A DNA stretch of 64,000 nucleotides from CADCTB01 sp963768975 (GCA_963768975.1 CAVYKB010000009.1:248001-312000); one strand, 5' to 3'. Positions 42,534-51,596 are shown, counted from the stretch's first letter. Numbers and translations are program-made. The notes: a model not told the origin generated them from the letters alone.

Positions 42534-45485
42534 GTGCGCGCTCCCACCGACATAGCCGGACGCCGGCGCCGCCCGGCGCGGGGCCGCATCGTGCTCGTGC
42601 TGATCGCCGTCGCCCTGTTCATGGTGCTGGTCTCGCTGCGGGGGATCGCCGGCTTCTACACCGACTACCTCTGGTTCGACGAGCTGAGCCTCACGTCGGT
42701 CTGGCGCTCGGTCCTGGGCACGAAGATCGCCCTCGGGGTGATCTTCACCCTCATGTTCTTCGCCCTCCTGTGGGCCAACCTGGCCATCGCCGACCTCATC
42801 GCCCCCACTTTCCGCCCGCTCGGGCCCGAGGAGCAGCTCATCGAGCGCTACCACGAAGCCGTGGGCCAGCGGGTCGGGCTCGTCCGAGCCGCGGTGGCCG
42901 CCGCCTTCGCCCTCATCGCCGGTCCGGGCGCCGCCCGCCAATGGGACTCCTGGACGCTCTTTCGCAACCATGTCCCGTTCGAGACCCGCGACGCCCTCTT
43001 CCAGAAGGACCTCGGCTTCTTCGTCTTCCAGCTGCCGTTCGCCAAGTTCGTCGTCGACTGGCTGTTCGCGTCACTGGTGATCGTCGCCATCATCACTGCG
43101 GTGGCCCATTACCTCAACGGTGGCATCCGGTTCCAGACTCCGATGCAGAAGGTCACGCCCCAGGTCAAGGCTCACCTCTCGGTTCTGATGGCCGTGCTCG
43201 CCATGCTCAAGGCGGTCGACTACTACCTCGAGAAGTACGAGCTCGTGTACTCGACCCGGGGCGTGGTCCAGGGCGCTGGGTACACCGACGTCAAGGCCCA
43301 GCTCCCGGCCATGCAGCTGCTCCTCGGCATCTCCCTGATCGCCGCCGCCCTCTTCATCTATAACATCTTCCGGCGCGGATGGGTCCTGCCGGTGATCGCC
43401 CTGGGCCTGTGGGCCATGGTGTCGGTGGTCGTCGGCGCCGCCATCCCGGCCGCCGTCCAGCAGTTCCGGGTGCAGCCCACGGAGTCGTCCAAGGAACAGC
43501 CCTACATCGACCGCAACATCAAGGCTACGAAGGCTGCGTTCAACCTGCGCGATGTCCAGATGAACGACTTCGAGGCCGACAACAGCGTCACCGCCGCCGA
43601 GCTCGACAGCAACAAGTCCACCATCGAGAACGTGCGCCTGTGGGACCCCGACCCCCGCATCCTGGAGCAGACCTACAACCGGCTCCAGCAGATCCGGAAC
43701 TTCTACAAGTTCAACGACGTCGACGTCGACCGCTACGTCGTTGACGGCCGCGTGCGTCAGGAGCTGATCTCGGCCCGTGAGCTGAACATCGACGGCATCC
43801 CGTCGGCCTCGTGGGTCAACCAGCACCTCGTCTACACCCATGGGTACGGTGCCGTCCTGACCCCCAGCAGCGGCGTGGCCCCCGACGGCAACCCGGCGCT
43901 GCAGCTCAAGGACTTGCCCCCGACTGGTAGCCCCAACATCGAGCAGCCGGCGATCTACTACGGGCAGGACATGCGTGGCTACGCCATCGTCAACACCGAG
44001 CAGCGCGAGATCGACTACGCCGAGGCCAACGGCACCAACCACACCACCACCTACACCGGCGACGGCGGCGTGCAGATCGGCTCGTTCATCCGGCGGGCCG
44101 CCTTGGCCCTGCGCTTCGGCGACATCAACCCGCTGATCTCCAGCTTCGTGACGTCGGAGTCCCGCGCCATCTACGTCCGCGACATCGACGAGCGGGTCCG
44201 CAAGGCGGCACCGTTCCTCCGCTTCGACAGCGACCCTTACCCGATCATCTACCAGGGCAAGATCCAATGGATCTACGACGCCTACACCACCACCAGCCGG
44301 TACCCCTATAGCCAGGCCGCCGACACGTCCCGCCTGGAGACGAACAGCGGGCTCAACGCCAACTTCAACTACGTCCGGAACTCGGTGAAGGTGCTCATCG
44401 ACTCCTACACCGGCAAGATGACCTACTTCGTCGTCGACCAGACCGACCCCGTCATCAAGTCCTGGCGCAAGGCCTTCCCCAGGCTGTTCACCGACGGGAT
44501 CGACATCGACCCCGAACTCCGCCGGCACTTCCGCTACCCGGAGGACCTGTTCCGCATCCAGACCAACATGTTCGGTCGCTACCACATATCCAGCCCGGGT
44601 GACTTCTACAACAACACCGACGCCTGGGACATCGCCCAGGAGCCGGGTGCCGTCGCCGCCGCCGCGCCGCTGGTGCCGGCCACCAACGCCGCCGGCCAGG
44701 CGACTCAGGCCAGGGAACCCCGGATGGACCCCTACTACCTCCTCATGCGCCTGCCGGGGGAGACCACGGAGGACTTCCTCCTGCTCCAGCCGTTCGTCCC
44801 CCGTTCAAGAGACGACAGCGTGAAGGTGCTGAGCGCCTTCATGGTGGCGAAGAGCGATCCCAACAACTACGGCCAGCTCGAGGCGTTCGTGATGCCCCGG
44901 AACCGCCAGGTCGACGGGCCGGCGATCGTCAACGCCCGGATCAACCAGCAGCCCGAAGTGTCGAGGGAGATCACCCTGCTCAGCACCGCCGGCTCCAACG
45001 TCCGGCTGGGGAACCTACTGCTGATCCCCATCGAGCAGTCGCTGCTCTACATCCGGCCGCTGTACATCGAGGCCGAGGGCACGCCGGTGCCCCAGCTCAA
45101 GAAGGTCATCGTCGTCTACGGCAACAGCGTCGTCATCAAGGACTCGCTGCGGGAGGCGATCATCACGCTGTTCCCGGGCAGCTCGCCGGCCACCCTCGAA
45201 CAGCAGGGCGCCGGCGCCGCCCCACCGGCCTCCGGCGGCACGACCACCACGCCGCCGAGAGGCACGCCGCCGCCCCCTCCGCCCGCCACCAACCTCAACG
45301 ACCTGCTCACCGAGGCCACCGCCAAGTTCGCCGCCGCCGACGAGGCGCTCAAGGCCGGCGACCTGGCCGCCTACCAGCGGGCCACCAATGAAGCCAAGGA
45401 CCTGGTCCGCCGAGCGTCCGAGGCGGCCCGCAGCACCTCCGGCACGCCGGCGACCACCACCCCGACAACCAGACCCACGGCGTAG
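42534..45485 (+). CDS. UPF0182 family membrane protein
   Basis: A 983-residue protein of the UPF0182 family, found mainly in actinobacteria. Seven membrane helices lie in the first 320 residues (for example IVLVLIAVALFMVLVSL and LFASLVIVAIITAVAHYL), and a large extracytoplasmic domain follows, with YIDRNIKATKAAFNL, RLWDPDPRILEQTYNRLQQIR and KSWRKAFPRLFTDG as family signatures. A Pro/Thr-rich tail ends the protein. The function is unknown. The GTG at 42534 is preceded by GGAAGGA. Confidence 0.92.
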   Translation: MRAPTDIAGRRRRPARGRIVLVLIAVALFMVLVSLRGIAGFYTDYLWFDELSLTSVWRSVLGTKIALGVIFTLMFFALLWANLAIADLIAPTFRPLGPEEQLIERYHEAVGQRVGLVRAAVAAAFALIAGPGAARQWDSWTLFRNHVPFETRDALFQKDLGFFVFQLPFAKFVVDWLFASLVIVAIITAVAHYLNGGIRFQTPMQKVTPQVKAHLSVLMAVLAMLKAVDYYLEKYELVYSTRGVVQGAGYTDVKAQLPAMQLLLGISLIAAALFIYNIFRRGWVLPVIALGLWAMVSVVVGAAIPAAVQQFRVQPTESSKEQPYIDRNIKATKAAFNLRDVQMNDFEADNSVTAAELDSNKSTIENVRLWDPDPRILEQTYNRLQQIRNFYKFNDVDVDRYVVDGRVRQELISARELNIDGIPSASWVNQHLVYTHGYGAVLTPSSGVAPDGNPALQLKDLPPTGSPNIEQPAIYYGQDMRGYAIVNTEQREIDYAEANGTNHTTTYTGDGGVQIGSFIRRAALALRFGDINPLISSFVTSESRAIYVRDIDERVRKAAPFLRFDSDPYPIIYQGKIQWIYDAYTTTSRYPYSQAADTSRLETNSGLNANFNYVRNSVKVLIDSYTGKMTYFVVDQTDPVIKSWRKAFPRLFTDGIDIDPELRRHFRYPEDLFRIQTNMFGRYHISSPGDFYNNTDAWDIAQEPGAVAAAAPLVPATNAAGQATQAREPRMDPYYLLMRLPGETTEDFLLLQPFVPRSRDDSVKVLSAFMVAKSDPNNYGQLEAFVMPRNRQVDGPAIVNARINQQPEVSREITLLSTAGSNVRLGNLLLIPIEQSLLYIRPLYIEAEGTPVPQLKKVIVVYGNSVVIKDSLREAIITLFPGSSPATLEQQGAGAAPPASGGTTTTPPRGTPPPPPPATNLNDLLTEATAKFAAADEALKAGDLAAYQRATNEAKDLVRRASEAARSTSGTPATTTPTTRPTA

Positions 45486-45505
45486 GTGTAACCTGGGATC
45501 TCCGC

Positions 45506-45584
<79 letters not shown>

Positions 45585-45592
45585 GAATGAGT

Positions 45593-45621
45593 GAAGGCCC
45601 AGGTCAGCGACCTGGGCCTTC
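45593..45621 (+). terminator. Terminator after tRNA-fMet
   Basis: A perfect 13-bp stem, GAAGGCCCAGGTC with GACCTGGGCCTTC, and a 3-base loop (AGC) starts 10 bases after the tRNA end. It lies inside the element, so the inserted DNA brings its own tRNA terminator. It is followed by GTCTT. Confidence 0.8.
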
Positions 45622-45647
45622 GTCTTGCGCAGGACTTTCTACCGGGC

Positions 45648-46844
45648 TCAGGCCGACTTCGTCCGGCGCTTCAACCGACTCTTCTCCCGGGAGTCGTCGG
45701 CCGGTAGAGCGTCTGGAAGCACCAGGCGTTCGAACACGCCGGCGGCGTCGGCCTGCATGCCGGGCAGTACGTGCTGGTAGGTGTCGATGGTGAACACGGG
45801 TGACGCATGCCCGAGTCGTTCGCTGACGACCTTCACCGGGACGCCCGCGGCGATGAGCAGGGTGCCATGGGTATGGCGTAGGTCGTGCAGTCGGATGACT
45901 CGCACTTGGGCCCGCCGCGCGATCCGCTCGAAGGTCTGGGAGACGGCATGCGGGTGGATCGGCTCTCCGTCGCCGTCGGTGAACATCCAGCCCGCGGCAT
46001 CGACGCCGCCGGCCTCCTGTTCGGCGCCCTGCCACGTGCGCCAGGCGGAGAGGACGCTGACGGTGGAGGGATCGAGGTCGATGCGCCGGCGAGCGTTGGC
46101 GGTCTTCCCCCGTGTCTCGTGCATCTCGTAGTCGACTGCGACGATCCCCCGGTTGATCGACAGCGTCGCCGCTTTGGCGTCGAAGTCGTCCCAGCGGAGC
46201 CCCACCAGCTCGCTGCGCCTCATACCGGTGAACGCCGAGACCCAGAGCGCAGGGAACAAACGGTGCCCGGCGGCCGTCCGCAGGAACGCTTGGAGCTCTT
46301 CGGCGGTCCATACCTGCTGCTCGACCTTCGGGATGGAGCGCAACTGCGGTGCGTGTGCGATCAGCGCGACGTTGCGGGACACGAGGCCTCGGCGGACGGC
46401 GTCGCCGAGCGCGCCGCGGATCACGAGGTGCACCTCGTAGACGGTCTTGGGCGCCAGGCCGGCGCGACCGTCGCTCGGGTGGAGGAGACGCTCGTAGAGG
46501 CCTTCGAGGTGATGGGGCCGCAGTTGCCGCAATCCGACCCGGCCGAGAGCGGGCAGCACATGCCGTTCGACGTTCCGGCGGTAGCCGTCGTAGGTGCTGG
46601 TGGCCAGCACAAGCCGCTTGCCGGGGAGCCACCGGCTGGTCAAGAAAGCGCCGAAGCTGAGCGAGCGGGCACTGTCGTTGCGACCGTTGCGCTCGCTAGC
46701 AAGCCTCGCTGCAAGCCGCTCGGCGTCGGCGCGCTCGGTGCCCGCGGCGTGCCAACTCCGACGCTCCCGGCCCGAAATCGGGTCGACTCCCTCGTAGACG
46801 ACCGCGTACCAGCGGGTGCCCTTGCGTGCGACGTATCCCTTCAT
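45648..46844 (-). CDS. Tyrosine recombinase (integrase)
   Basis: A 398-residue phage-type integrase of the element. An N-terminal arm-binding region (KGYVARKGTRWYAVVYEG) and SAM-like core-binding domain (about 60-150) precede the catalytic domain, with Arg in FTGMRRSELVGLRW, the HxxR in LHDLRHTHGTLL, the later His in SERLGHASP and the nucleophile in FTIDTYQHVLPG. The start ATG at 46844 has a strong upstream GGAAGGAG, whereas the open frame continues to 46982 without signals. It lies beside attL and points toward it, as expected. Confidence 0.93.
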   Translation of the reverse strand: MKGYVARKGTRWYAVVYEGVDPISGRERRSWHAAGTERADAERLAARLASERNGRNDSARSLSFGAFLTSRWLPGKRLVLATSTYDGYRRNVERHVLPALGRVGLRQLRPHHLEGLYERLLHPSDGRAGLAPKTVYEVHLVIRGALGDAVRRGLVSRNVALIAHAPQLRSIPKVEQQVWTAEELQAFLRTAAGHRLFPALWVSAFTGMRRSELVGLRWDDFDAKAATLSINRGIVAVDYEMHETRGKTANARRRIDLDPSTVSVLSAWRTWQGAEQEAGGVDAAGWMFTDGDGEPIHPHAVSQTFERIARRAQVRVIRLHDLRHTHGTLLIAAGVPVKVVSERLGHASPVFTIDTYQHVLPGMQADAAGVFERLVLPDALPADDSREKSRLKRRTKSA

Positions 46845-46880
46845 GGTTCTGCTCCTTCCGGAACGACGAGGGTCGCCGCC

Positions 46881-46974
46881 CGGTAGAAGGATCGGTAGAA
46901 CGGCCTGACCGCCGCGGGAGGCCTTCACCGACACCTCGGTGGTGGCGGCATCCGGTTCGGCGACGGCGGTAGAA
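46881..46974. promoter_or_regulatory. CGGTAGAA repeats upstream of integrase
   Basis: Three direct copies of the octamer CGGTAGAA occur upstream of the integrase start (46881-46888, 46893-46900 and 46967-46974). Inverted copies, TTCTACCG, lie 53 bases past the attL core (45637-45644) and 62 bases past the attR core (51046-51053). This spread near both ends and the integrase promoter suggests arm-type binding sites for the recombinase or its excision factor. Confidence 0.4.
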
Positions 46975-46991
46975 GACGGCAACTCATCCTC

Positions 46992-47609
46992 CTATGGGTC
47001 GTCTTGCAATCCATCAAGGGCGGCCCAGATGTCCGTCACCGCGGTCGCTGCCCGCCACAGATGATCATCGGGCGATTCGTCGTGGCCACTGTGGAGGCGC
47101 CGCCAGTCGCGGTCCCAGTAGGTATCGAGCATCGCTCGGAGGTGCCGGCGCGACACTGCGAGCTCCTCGCGCAGCTGCGTGGCGAGCTCGTACACGGATG
47201 GCTCGACGACGGTGACCCGATCGAGCTGCCTTGAGCCGAGAGCCTCGACCACGGCAAGATCGAGGTCGCCGGAGGCGGACCAGAACCGCACCAGCTGCCG
47301 GTGCTCGGGGTTCCAGACCGGCCATGTCAGCGGCCGGTAGCACCACCGCAGGGGCCGTTTGCCGAGCCGTAGCTGATCGCCGACCCATTCGCCGGCGGGG
47401 TGGAGGGCCAGCCACGGCAGCTCTTGGGCCGGCACGTTGAGCACGAGCACGACCGCCCCCGCCTCGATCGTCTCCGACAAGCCCAGCAGCTCACCGGTGA
47501 CCCACATCTCCTCGAGCGGCCAGCCGATGTCGGTCTCGCGGAGGCGCATCCGCTCCGTCGCCACTTCGGCCATCTCCACGAGATGCCTGATCGTCGTCGA
47601 ACGCTTCAC
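46992..47609 (-). CDS. Hypothetical protein, DUF7711-like
   Basis: A 205-residue soluble protein. Its layout (MKRSTTIRHLVEMAEVATE at the N-terminus, LEEMWVTGELLG, VPAQELPWLALHP, PVWNPEHRQLVRFWSASGD) follows an actinobacterial family I recall as DUF7711, whose function is unknown. Trp residues are numerous. It is in the same direction as the integrase, 147 bases upstream of the chosen integrase start, and divergent from the small helical gene at 47661. Confidence 0.6.
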   Translation of the reverse strand: MKRSTTIRHLVEMAEVATERMRLRETDIGWPLEEMWVTGELLGLSETIEAGAVVLVLNVPAQELPWLALHPAGEWVGDQLRLGKRPLRWCYRPLTWPVWNPEHRQLVRFWSASGDLDLAVVEALGSRQLDRVTVVEPSVYELATQLREELAVSRRHLRAMLDTYWDRDWRRLHSGHDESPDDHLWRAATAVTDIWAALDGLQDDP

Positions 47610-47660
47610 CGCACCATCGTCGCGGCCCTACAGCCCGGCGCGCCACGTACGCTCCAAGCC

Positions 47661-47960
47661 ATGGGTGACATCGATGACCGTCTCCGCGAGCTGCTCGACC
47701 GGCGGCGTGAGCTACCCGGTTCGATCGCAGTGATGGAGACGCACGCCGAAGCGGCGGCGATCAACAGGCACTTGTGCGAGCTCGAGAACCTCACGATGAG
47801 GCTGGCGGCCTGTTGGGACGGCGAGCTCGACCAGATCGGAGCGTTCTCGCAGATCGCCTACCTGCATGAGAAGGCCGAAAGGGCCGAGCGCGCCGCCCGA
47901 GACATTCGAAAGGCCATCGAGGGCATCTCAGGTTGGGATCAGCCGGCGCCCAAGGAGTGA
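47661..47960 (+). CDS. Small helical hypothetical protein
   Basis: A 99-residue predicted all-helical protein (MGDIDDRLRELLDRRRELPG, HAEAAAINRHLCELENLTMRL, YLHEKAERAERAARDIRKAI). No family is recognised. It could be a DNA- or protein-binding accessory factor of the element. The ATG at 47661 lies 51 bases from the divergent DUF7711-like start, so the intergenic strip must contain both promoters. Confidence 0.5.
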   Translation: MGDIDDRLRELLDRRRELPGSIAVMETHAEAAAINRHLCELENLTMRLAACWDGELDQIGAFSQIAYLHEKAERAERAARDIRKAIEGISGWDQPAPKE

Positions 47961-48039
47961 CCAAGACTCGGCCGCGGTTGTCGAGGATGCCCGACGGCGT
48001 ACCGCGAGCTCGCTGACCGGACAGGACAGAATTGGTCGG

Positions 48040-49752
48040 ATGCCCGGAGGCTGGACGCGTCGTGAGATCGAGTCGCTGGCGGACCCAGGTTCGTTCCTAC
48101 GCGGCGTCGGCTACCAGCGTGGCGGGCGCGTCGAGATCGGCGACCGCCATGGCGATGCGATCGCGGCGGTGGTACGGGGCACGATGCCGTATCACGTCGA
48201 GCTTCGCCGCAAACCGAAGCCGGCGTGGTCGTGCAACTGCCCAGTGGGGGAGGACGGCACCTTCTGCAAGCACTGCGTTGCCGTTGCGCTCGAGGAAGCG
48301 GGACCCGAACGCACGTCGAAGCGCCCCGACGGGGCCAACGACGAGAAACCAGAGGTACGCAAGTTCGTCACCGGGCTCGACAACGATGCGTTGGTCGATC
48401 TCGTCATGGAGCAGGTCGACTCCGACTGGCGGCTGCGGGAGCGATTGACGGCCCAGGCGATCGCTCAGGGTGGCGGGTCGTTGGACGTTCGGACCTGGAA
48501 GCGGCGCATCGACTCGGTGTTCGGGGACGGCCGGTATTTCATCCCCTACGCCGAGGCCGGTGGCTGGGCCCAGGACGTCTTCGACGTCCTCGCCGCACTC
48601 GACGATCTGGTGAAAGCTGGGCATGCCGCCGCGGTGGTGGCGCTCGCTGAGCATGCGCATCGCCGTTCGGACAAAGCGGTGCAGTACATCGATGACAGCG
48701 ACGGCTGGCTCACCGACATCTCCGGACGGATCGGCGAGCTGCACCTCGCCGCATGCCGGGAGGCTCGTCCCGATCCGGTCGAGCTGGCGGGTCGTCTCGC
48801 TGATCTGGAGCTGACGAGCGAGCTCGACACCTTTCATCGAGCAGCAGCCACCTATGCCGACGTGCTCGGATCCGATGGCATCGCCGCCTACAGACGGATC
48901 GTCGAGCCGAAGTGGCGTGCCGCCAAGAAACACAAGGATCCCTATGGGCACGGAGCGTTCGCGGCGACCCAGGCGATGATCGGCGTCGCCCAGGCGGGCG
49001 GGAATCCAGACGACCTCATCGCCATCCGCAGCGGCGATCTCCGCACGCCCGACGACTATCTAGAGGTCACACAAGCACTCGTCGCCGCTGGTCGACAAGT
49101 GGAGTCGCTCGACTGGTGTCGGCGCGGACTGGACGCGTTCGTCGACCGGCACTGGCAGACGCCGCCGTTGCGGGAGTTCCACGCCGCCCAGCTTCGGGCC
49201 GCCGGCGACAATCCGGCGGCAGAGGCGCTCTGGTGGGAGGCCTTTGAGCGCCACCCGTCCATCGACGGCTACCGCAAGCTCCTCGCCGAAAGTGCCGCCG
49301 TCGAAGCCCGACAGCGACAAGCCGTCGATCTCCTCCGCCAGCGCCTCGACGCTGGCGATACCGAAGCGAGGACACGCAACCCACTCCTCGAACGGCCCCC
49401 GGCGACCACGCTGGTCGAGATTCTCCTCTACGAAGGCCGCGCCGACGACGCGTGGTCAGCTGCCACGTCGCACGGCTGTGACGAGCGCACGTGGATGACC
49501 TTGGCGCGGGCTCGGGAGACGACCCATCCGCTCGACGCCATCCCGATCTACGAACGAGCGGTCGCCGCGCAGATCGACACCAAGAAGAACGGTGGGTACC
49601 GAGCAGCCGTCGACCTCCTCGCCCGAATCCGGACCCTGGCCACCAAGGGCGATCAGCCGCAGCTGTTCAGCCAGCTCTTGGCGACGGTCATGACTGAGCA
49701 CGGCCGGAAGCGGAACCTCATGGCCCTCATCGACAAGAAGCGCTGGTCCTGA
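48040..49752 (+). CDS. SWIM zinc-finger protein
   Basis: A 570-residue protein with a SWIM domain near residues 45-85 (AWSCNCPVGEDGTFCKHCVAVAL; ligands CxC and CxH in CNCPVG and CKHC). The rest is a long helical, TPR-like array (HRRSDKAVQYIDD, RQVESLDWCRRGLDAFVD, EILLYEGRADDAW), matching the DUF6880-type tail I associate with SWIM proteins. SWIM domains bind DNA or proteins. Its large size makes it the main cargo gene. An upstream extension of the frame overlaps the preceding gene; the ATG at 48040 begins the homology. Confidence 0.8.
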   Translation: MPGGWTRREIESLADPGSFLRGVGYQRGGRVEIGDRHGDAIAAVVRGTMPYHVELRRKPKPAWSCNCPVGEDGTFCKHCVAVALEEAGPERTSKRPDGANDEKPEVRKFVTGLDNDALVDLVMEQVDSDWRLRERLTAQAIAQGGGSLDVRTWKRRIDSVFGDGRYFIPYAEAGGWAQDVFDVLAALDDLVKAGHAAAVVALAEHAHRRSDKAVQYIDDSDGWLTDISGRIGELHLAACREARPDPVELAGRLADLELTSELDTFHRAAATYADVLGSDGIAAYRRIVEPKWRAAKKHKDPYGHGAFAATQAMIGVAQAGGNPDDLIAIRSGDLRTPDDYLEVTQALVAAGRQVESLDWCRRGLDAFVDRHWQTPPLREFHAAQLRAAGDNPAAEALWWEAFERHPSIDGYRKLLAESAAVEARQRQAVDLLRQRLDAGDTEARTRNPLLERPPATTLVEILLYEGRADDAWSAATSHGCDERTWMTLARARETTHPLDAIPIYERAVAAQIDTKKNGGYRAAVDLLARIRTLATKGDQPQLFSQLLATVMTEHGRKRNLMALIDKKRWS

Positions 49753-49757
49753 CGTCG

Positions 49758-50294
49758 ATGATCGACCTCACCACTGAGGTGATCGGGTTCCACGGGACGG
49801 ACCACGCTGCCGTTCCCCACCTGTTGGCCGGCGATATCCGCCAGAGCGATCAGCATTTCGAGTGGCTTGGGTCCGGCTTCTACCTGTGGCAGGACTCGCC
49901 CTGGCGAGCCCAGGCTTGGGCTGTCGACCGCTTCGGCGACGATGCCGCCGTGGTCGCGGCCCGGGTGAGCCTGGACGGCTGCCTCGACCTTCTCAACCCG
50001 CACTGGCACCAGGCGCTGAACGAGGCCGACGACCAGTACGTCAACGACTGCCTGACCTACGGACGGTTACCGGCGAGGAACCGGCCCACTGGGAATCGGG
50101 CCCGGGACTGCGCCGTCATCAACTGGTACTGCGAACGGGCCGCCGAGGAGGGCCTCCAGGTTCGGTCGGTACGGGCGATCTTCGAGGAGGGCGACCCGAT
50201 TTTCGAGTCATCCGCCATCCGGACGCTGTCGCATGTGCAGATCGCCGTGCGTGACCCAAGCGTTATCCTTGAGATGGAGGAACTCCGATGGTGA
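49758..50294 (+). CDS. ADP-ribosyltransferase-fold-like protein (possible toxin)
   Basis: A 178-residue protein with VIGFHGTDHAAVPHLLAGDI at the N-terminus and WLGSGFYLWQDSPWRAQAWA about 30 residues later. The His-Gly-Thr start plus a later GxGFYLW with Tyr resembles the H-Y-E type ADP-ribosyltransferase fold seen in DUF3990 and related toxins, where His and Tyr hold NAD. A plausible third acidic position (EEGDPIFESSAIRTLSHVQIAV region) is present but not certain. It starts 5 bases after the SWIM gene and overlaps the next gene by 7 bases. Confidence 0.55.
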   Translation: MIDLTTEVIGFHGTDHAAVPHLLAGDIRQSDQHFEWLGSGFYLWQDSPWRAQAWAVDRFGDDAAVVAARVSLDGCLDLLNPHWHQALNEADDQYVNDCLTYGRLPARNRPTGNRARDCAVINWYCERAAEEGLQVRSVRAIFEEGDPIFESSAIRTLSHVQIAVRDPSVILEMEELRW

Positions 50295-50944
50295 AGCTCG
50301 TCGACCCGACCCTGCCGTTCGCAGATGTGGTTGCGCGCCGCCGCCGGGAGGGGGCCGGAGCCGCTGCCACCACCTTCGGGCTGTGGGCCTCGACCCACGA
50401 CTGGCGGACGCTCTACCCCGAGCCCACGGCGGTCGCAGGCATCGGGGCGAGCGAACCGGCCCTGCGCGACCCCGAGGTGGACCTGACCCAGCGGCTCATC
50501 GGCGCAAGCGCCGGCCTGCTGGTGGATCTCGGGTTCCAGGTGTGCCCGGTCGGTGCGATCACGAATGGGATGTTGTCGCCCTCACTGCTTGTGTGGGTGG
50601 CCGGCGAGAACACGACGCGGCAGGAGAGCGAACAGCTGTCGTCGTTCAACGTCCCCGGCGTGTGGATCGGATCGGAGGCCGAGGCCGCCGATGGGTGGGC
50701 GTGCATCGAGCCGAGGGTGTTCGGCGACCGGGCGCAGTTCGTGCGGCAGTTCGTCGCCGCCGTCGCCTCGCTGGTCGAAGTGCCCGAGGCCGCCTACGTG
50801 TCAAACAACTTGTCAAACGAACCACGGCGGACGGGGACAAACGAAGGCGGACGAGAGGCTGCCGGCAACGTCGCTGACCTGCACGGACACGGACGTAGGC
50901 GGACCACGCCGGACGTACCCAGACGGCACCCGTCGGACTCATAA
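50288..50944 (+). CDS. Partner protein of the ART-like gene, ending in attR
   Basis: A 218-residue protein of unknown family. Residues 1-165 look folded (VDPTLPFADVVARRRREG, LTQRLIGASAGLLVDLGFQVCPVGAI, SPSLLVWVAGENTTRQE, WVAGE), while the last 50 are Arg/Gly/Asn-rich and low-complexity. The start ATG overlaps the ART-like stop (ATGGTGA), so the two are translationally coupled, as in toxin-antitoxin pairs. The TAA stop (50942-50944) lies inside the att core. Either gene might be the neutralising partner; no direct evidence exists. Confidence 0.55.
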   Translation: MVKLVDPTLPFADVVARRRREGAGAAATTFGLWASTHDWRTLYPEPTAVAGIGASEPALRDPEVDLTQRLIGASAGLLVDLGFQVCPVGAITNGMLSPSLLVWVAGENTTRQESEQLSSFNVPGVWIGSEAEAADGWACIEPRVFGDRAQFVRQFVAAVASLVEVPEAAYVSNNLSNEPRRTGTNEGGREAAGNVADLHGHGRRRTTPDVPRRHPSDS

Positions 50945-50984
50945 CCCGAAGGTCGCAGGTTCAAATCCTGCCCCCGCCACCAAC
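50931..50984 (+). other. attR of integrative element
   Basis: A 54-base copy of the tRNA-fMet anticodon arm to CCA end, with one mismatch to attL (45531-45584) and 47 identical bases at its 3' side. It lacks the 5' half of the tRNA, so it is not a gene. It supplies the stop codon of the last cargo gene. Confidence 0.93.
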
Positions 50985-51003
50985 CAAGAAAAGAGCAAGT
51001 CAG

Positions 51004-51025
51004 GGCCGGTGCGCAAGCACCGGCC
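51004..51025 (+). terminator. Hairpin beyond attR
   Basis: A perfect 9-bp stem, GGCCGGTGC-GCAA-GCACCGGCC, lies 19 bases beyond attR at a place equivalent to the terminator after attL. It may be the original terminator of tRNA-fMet or of an older inserted element, now separated from the tRNA by 5.4 kb. Confidence 0.65.
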
Positions 51026-51212
51026 ATTCTGTTCGGGAGCCAATCTTCTACCGCTGCTCCACCGGACGGTGCGGAAAGTCCCGCCACGGGGCGGCATTCG
51101 GCGGTGCAGTGGGCCGCATCCCGCGCCCTTTCGCGCCGCGGTCGGTACCCTCCCCTGGTGATCCTGATGTCGTCTCTGCGCCGACGCGGCCGCTCCTGGC
51201 TCCTCTGACGGC

Positions 51213-51581
51213 GTGCAGGCCGTGTACTACCGGGACCCGGACGGCCGGGAGCCGGTCAACGATTTCTGGACAGCCTGGCCCCGGAGCGGCAGGAGGAGGT
51301 CGACTTCAAGATCAGCCTGCTGAATCGGGTCGCCAACAACGACCCGCCGCTCCCGTTCCCGCACAGCTCCCAGATCGACGGCCAGCTCCGGGAACTGCTG
51401 CATTACGGCCGGGACCTGTATCGCGTCCTGTACCAGAGGTCCGGGAACCTGTTCGTGCTCCTCCATGCCTTGGAGAAGCGCACCGGCGCCCTGCCGTCGA
51501 CATCGCGAAGAAGCGCTTCGAGAACTTCCGGGCGCGTATGGAGCAACAGCCTCGCCGACCTCTCGGCCTGCCGGGCATGAC
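51213..51581 (+). pseudogene. RelE/HigB-type (Gp49-like) toxin pseudogene
   Basis: The reading frame starts VQAVYYRDPDGREPVNDF, then must shift by one base to continue as APERQEEVDFKISLLNRVA, FPHSSQIDGQLRELLHYG and DLYRVLYQRSGNLFVLLHALEK, and shift again near 51500 to give DIAKKRFENFRARM. This is the phage-derived Gp49/HigB toxin fold, which in life cleaves mRNA on the ribosome. At least two frameshifts destroy it. The adjacent XRE gene is its expected antitoxin. Single-base deletions or sequencing errors both remain possible. Confidence 0.75.
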
Positions 51582-51596
51582 GCACCGTAGGTCAGA

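Larger units (their letters stand above)
45585..50984. mobile_element. 5.4-kb integrative element in tRNA-fMet
   Basis: The element spans from the tRNA-fMet att site to its duplicate. The two att copies start exactly 5400 bases apart. It carries an integrase next to attL, a divergent hypothetical gene, a small helical protein, a SWIM zinc-finger protein, and a two-gene cassette whose last stop codon lies in attR. No replication, conjugation or structural phage genes are present, so it needs helper functions or is a minimal integrating element. The content matches defence or toxin islands, but that is inference. Confidence 0.85.

Noticed and set aside
50931..50984. Second tRNA-fMet gene
   Set aside because: Only the 3' half is present; the 5' acceptor strand and D-arm are missing, so it is attR.
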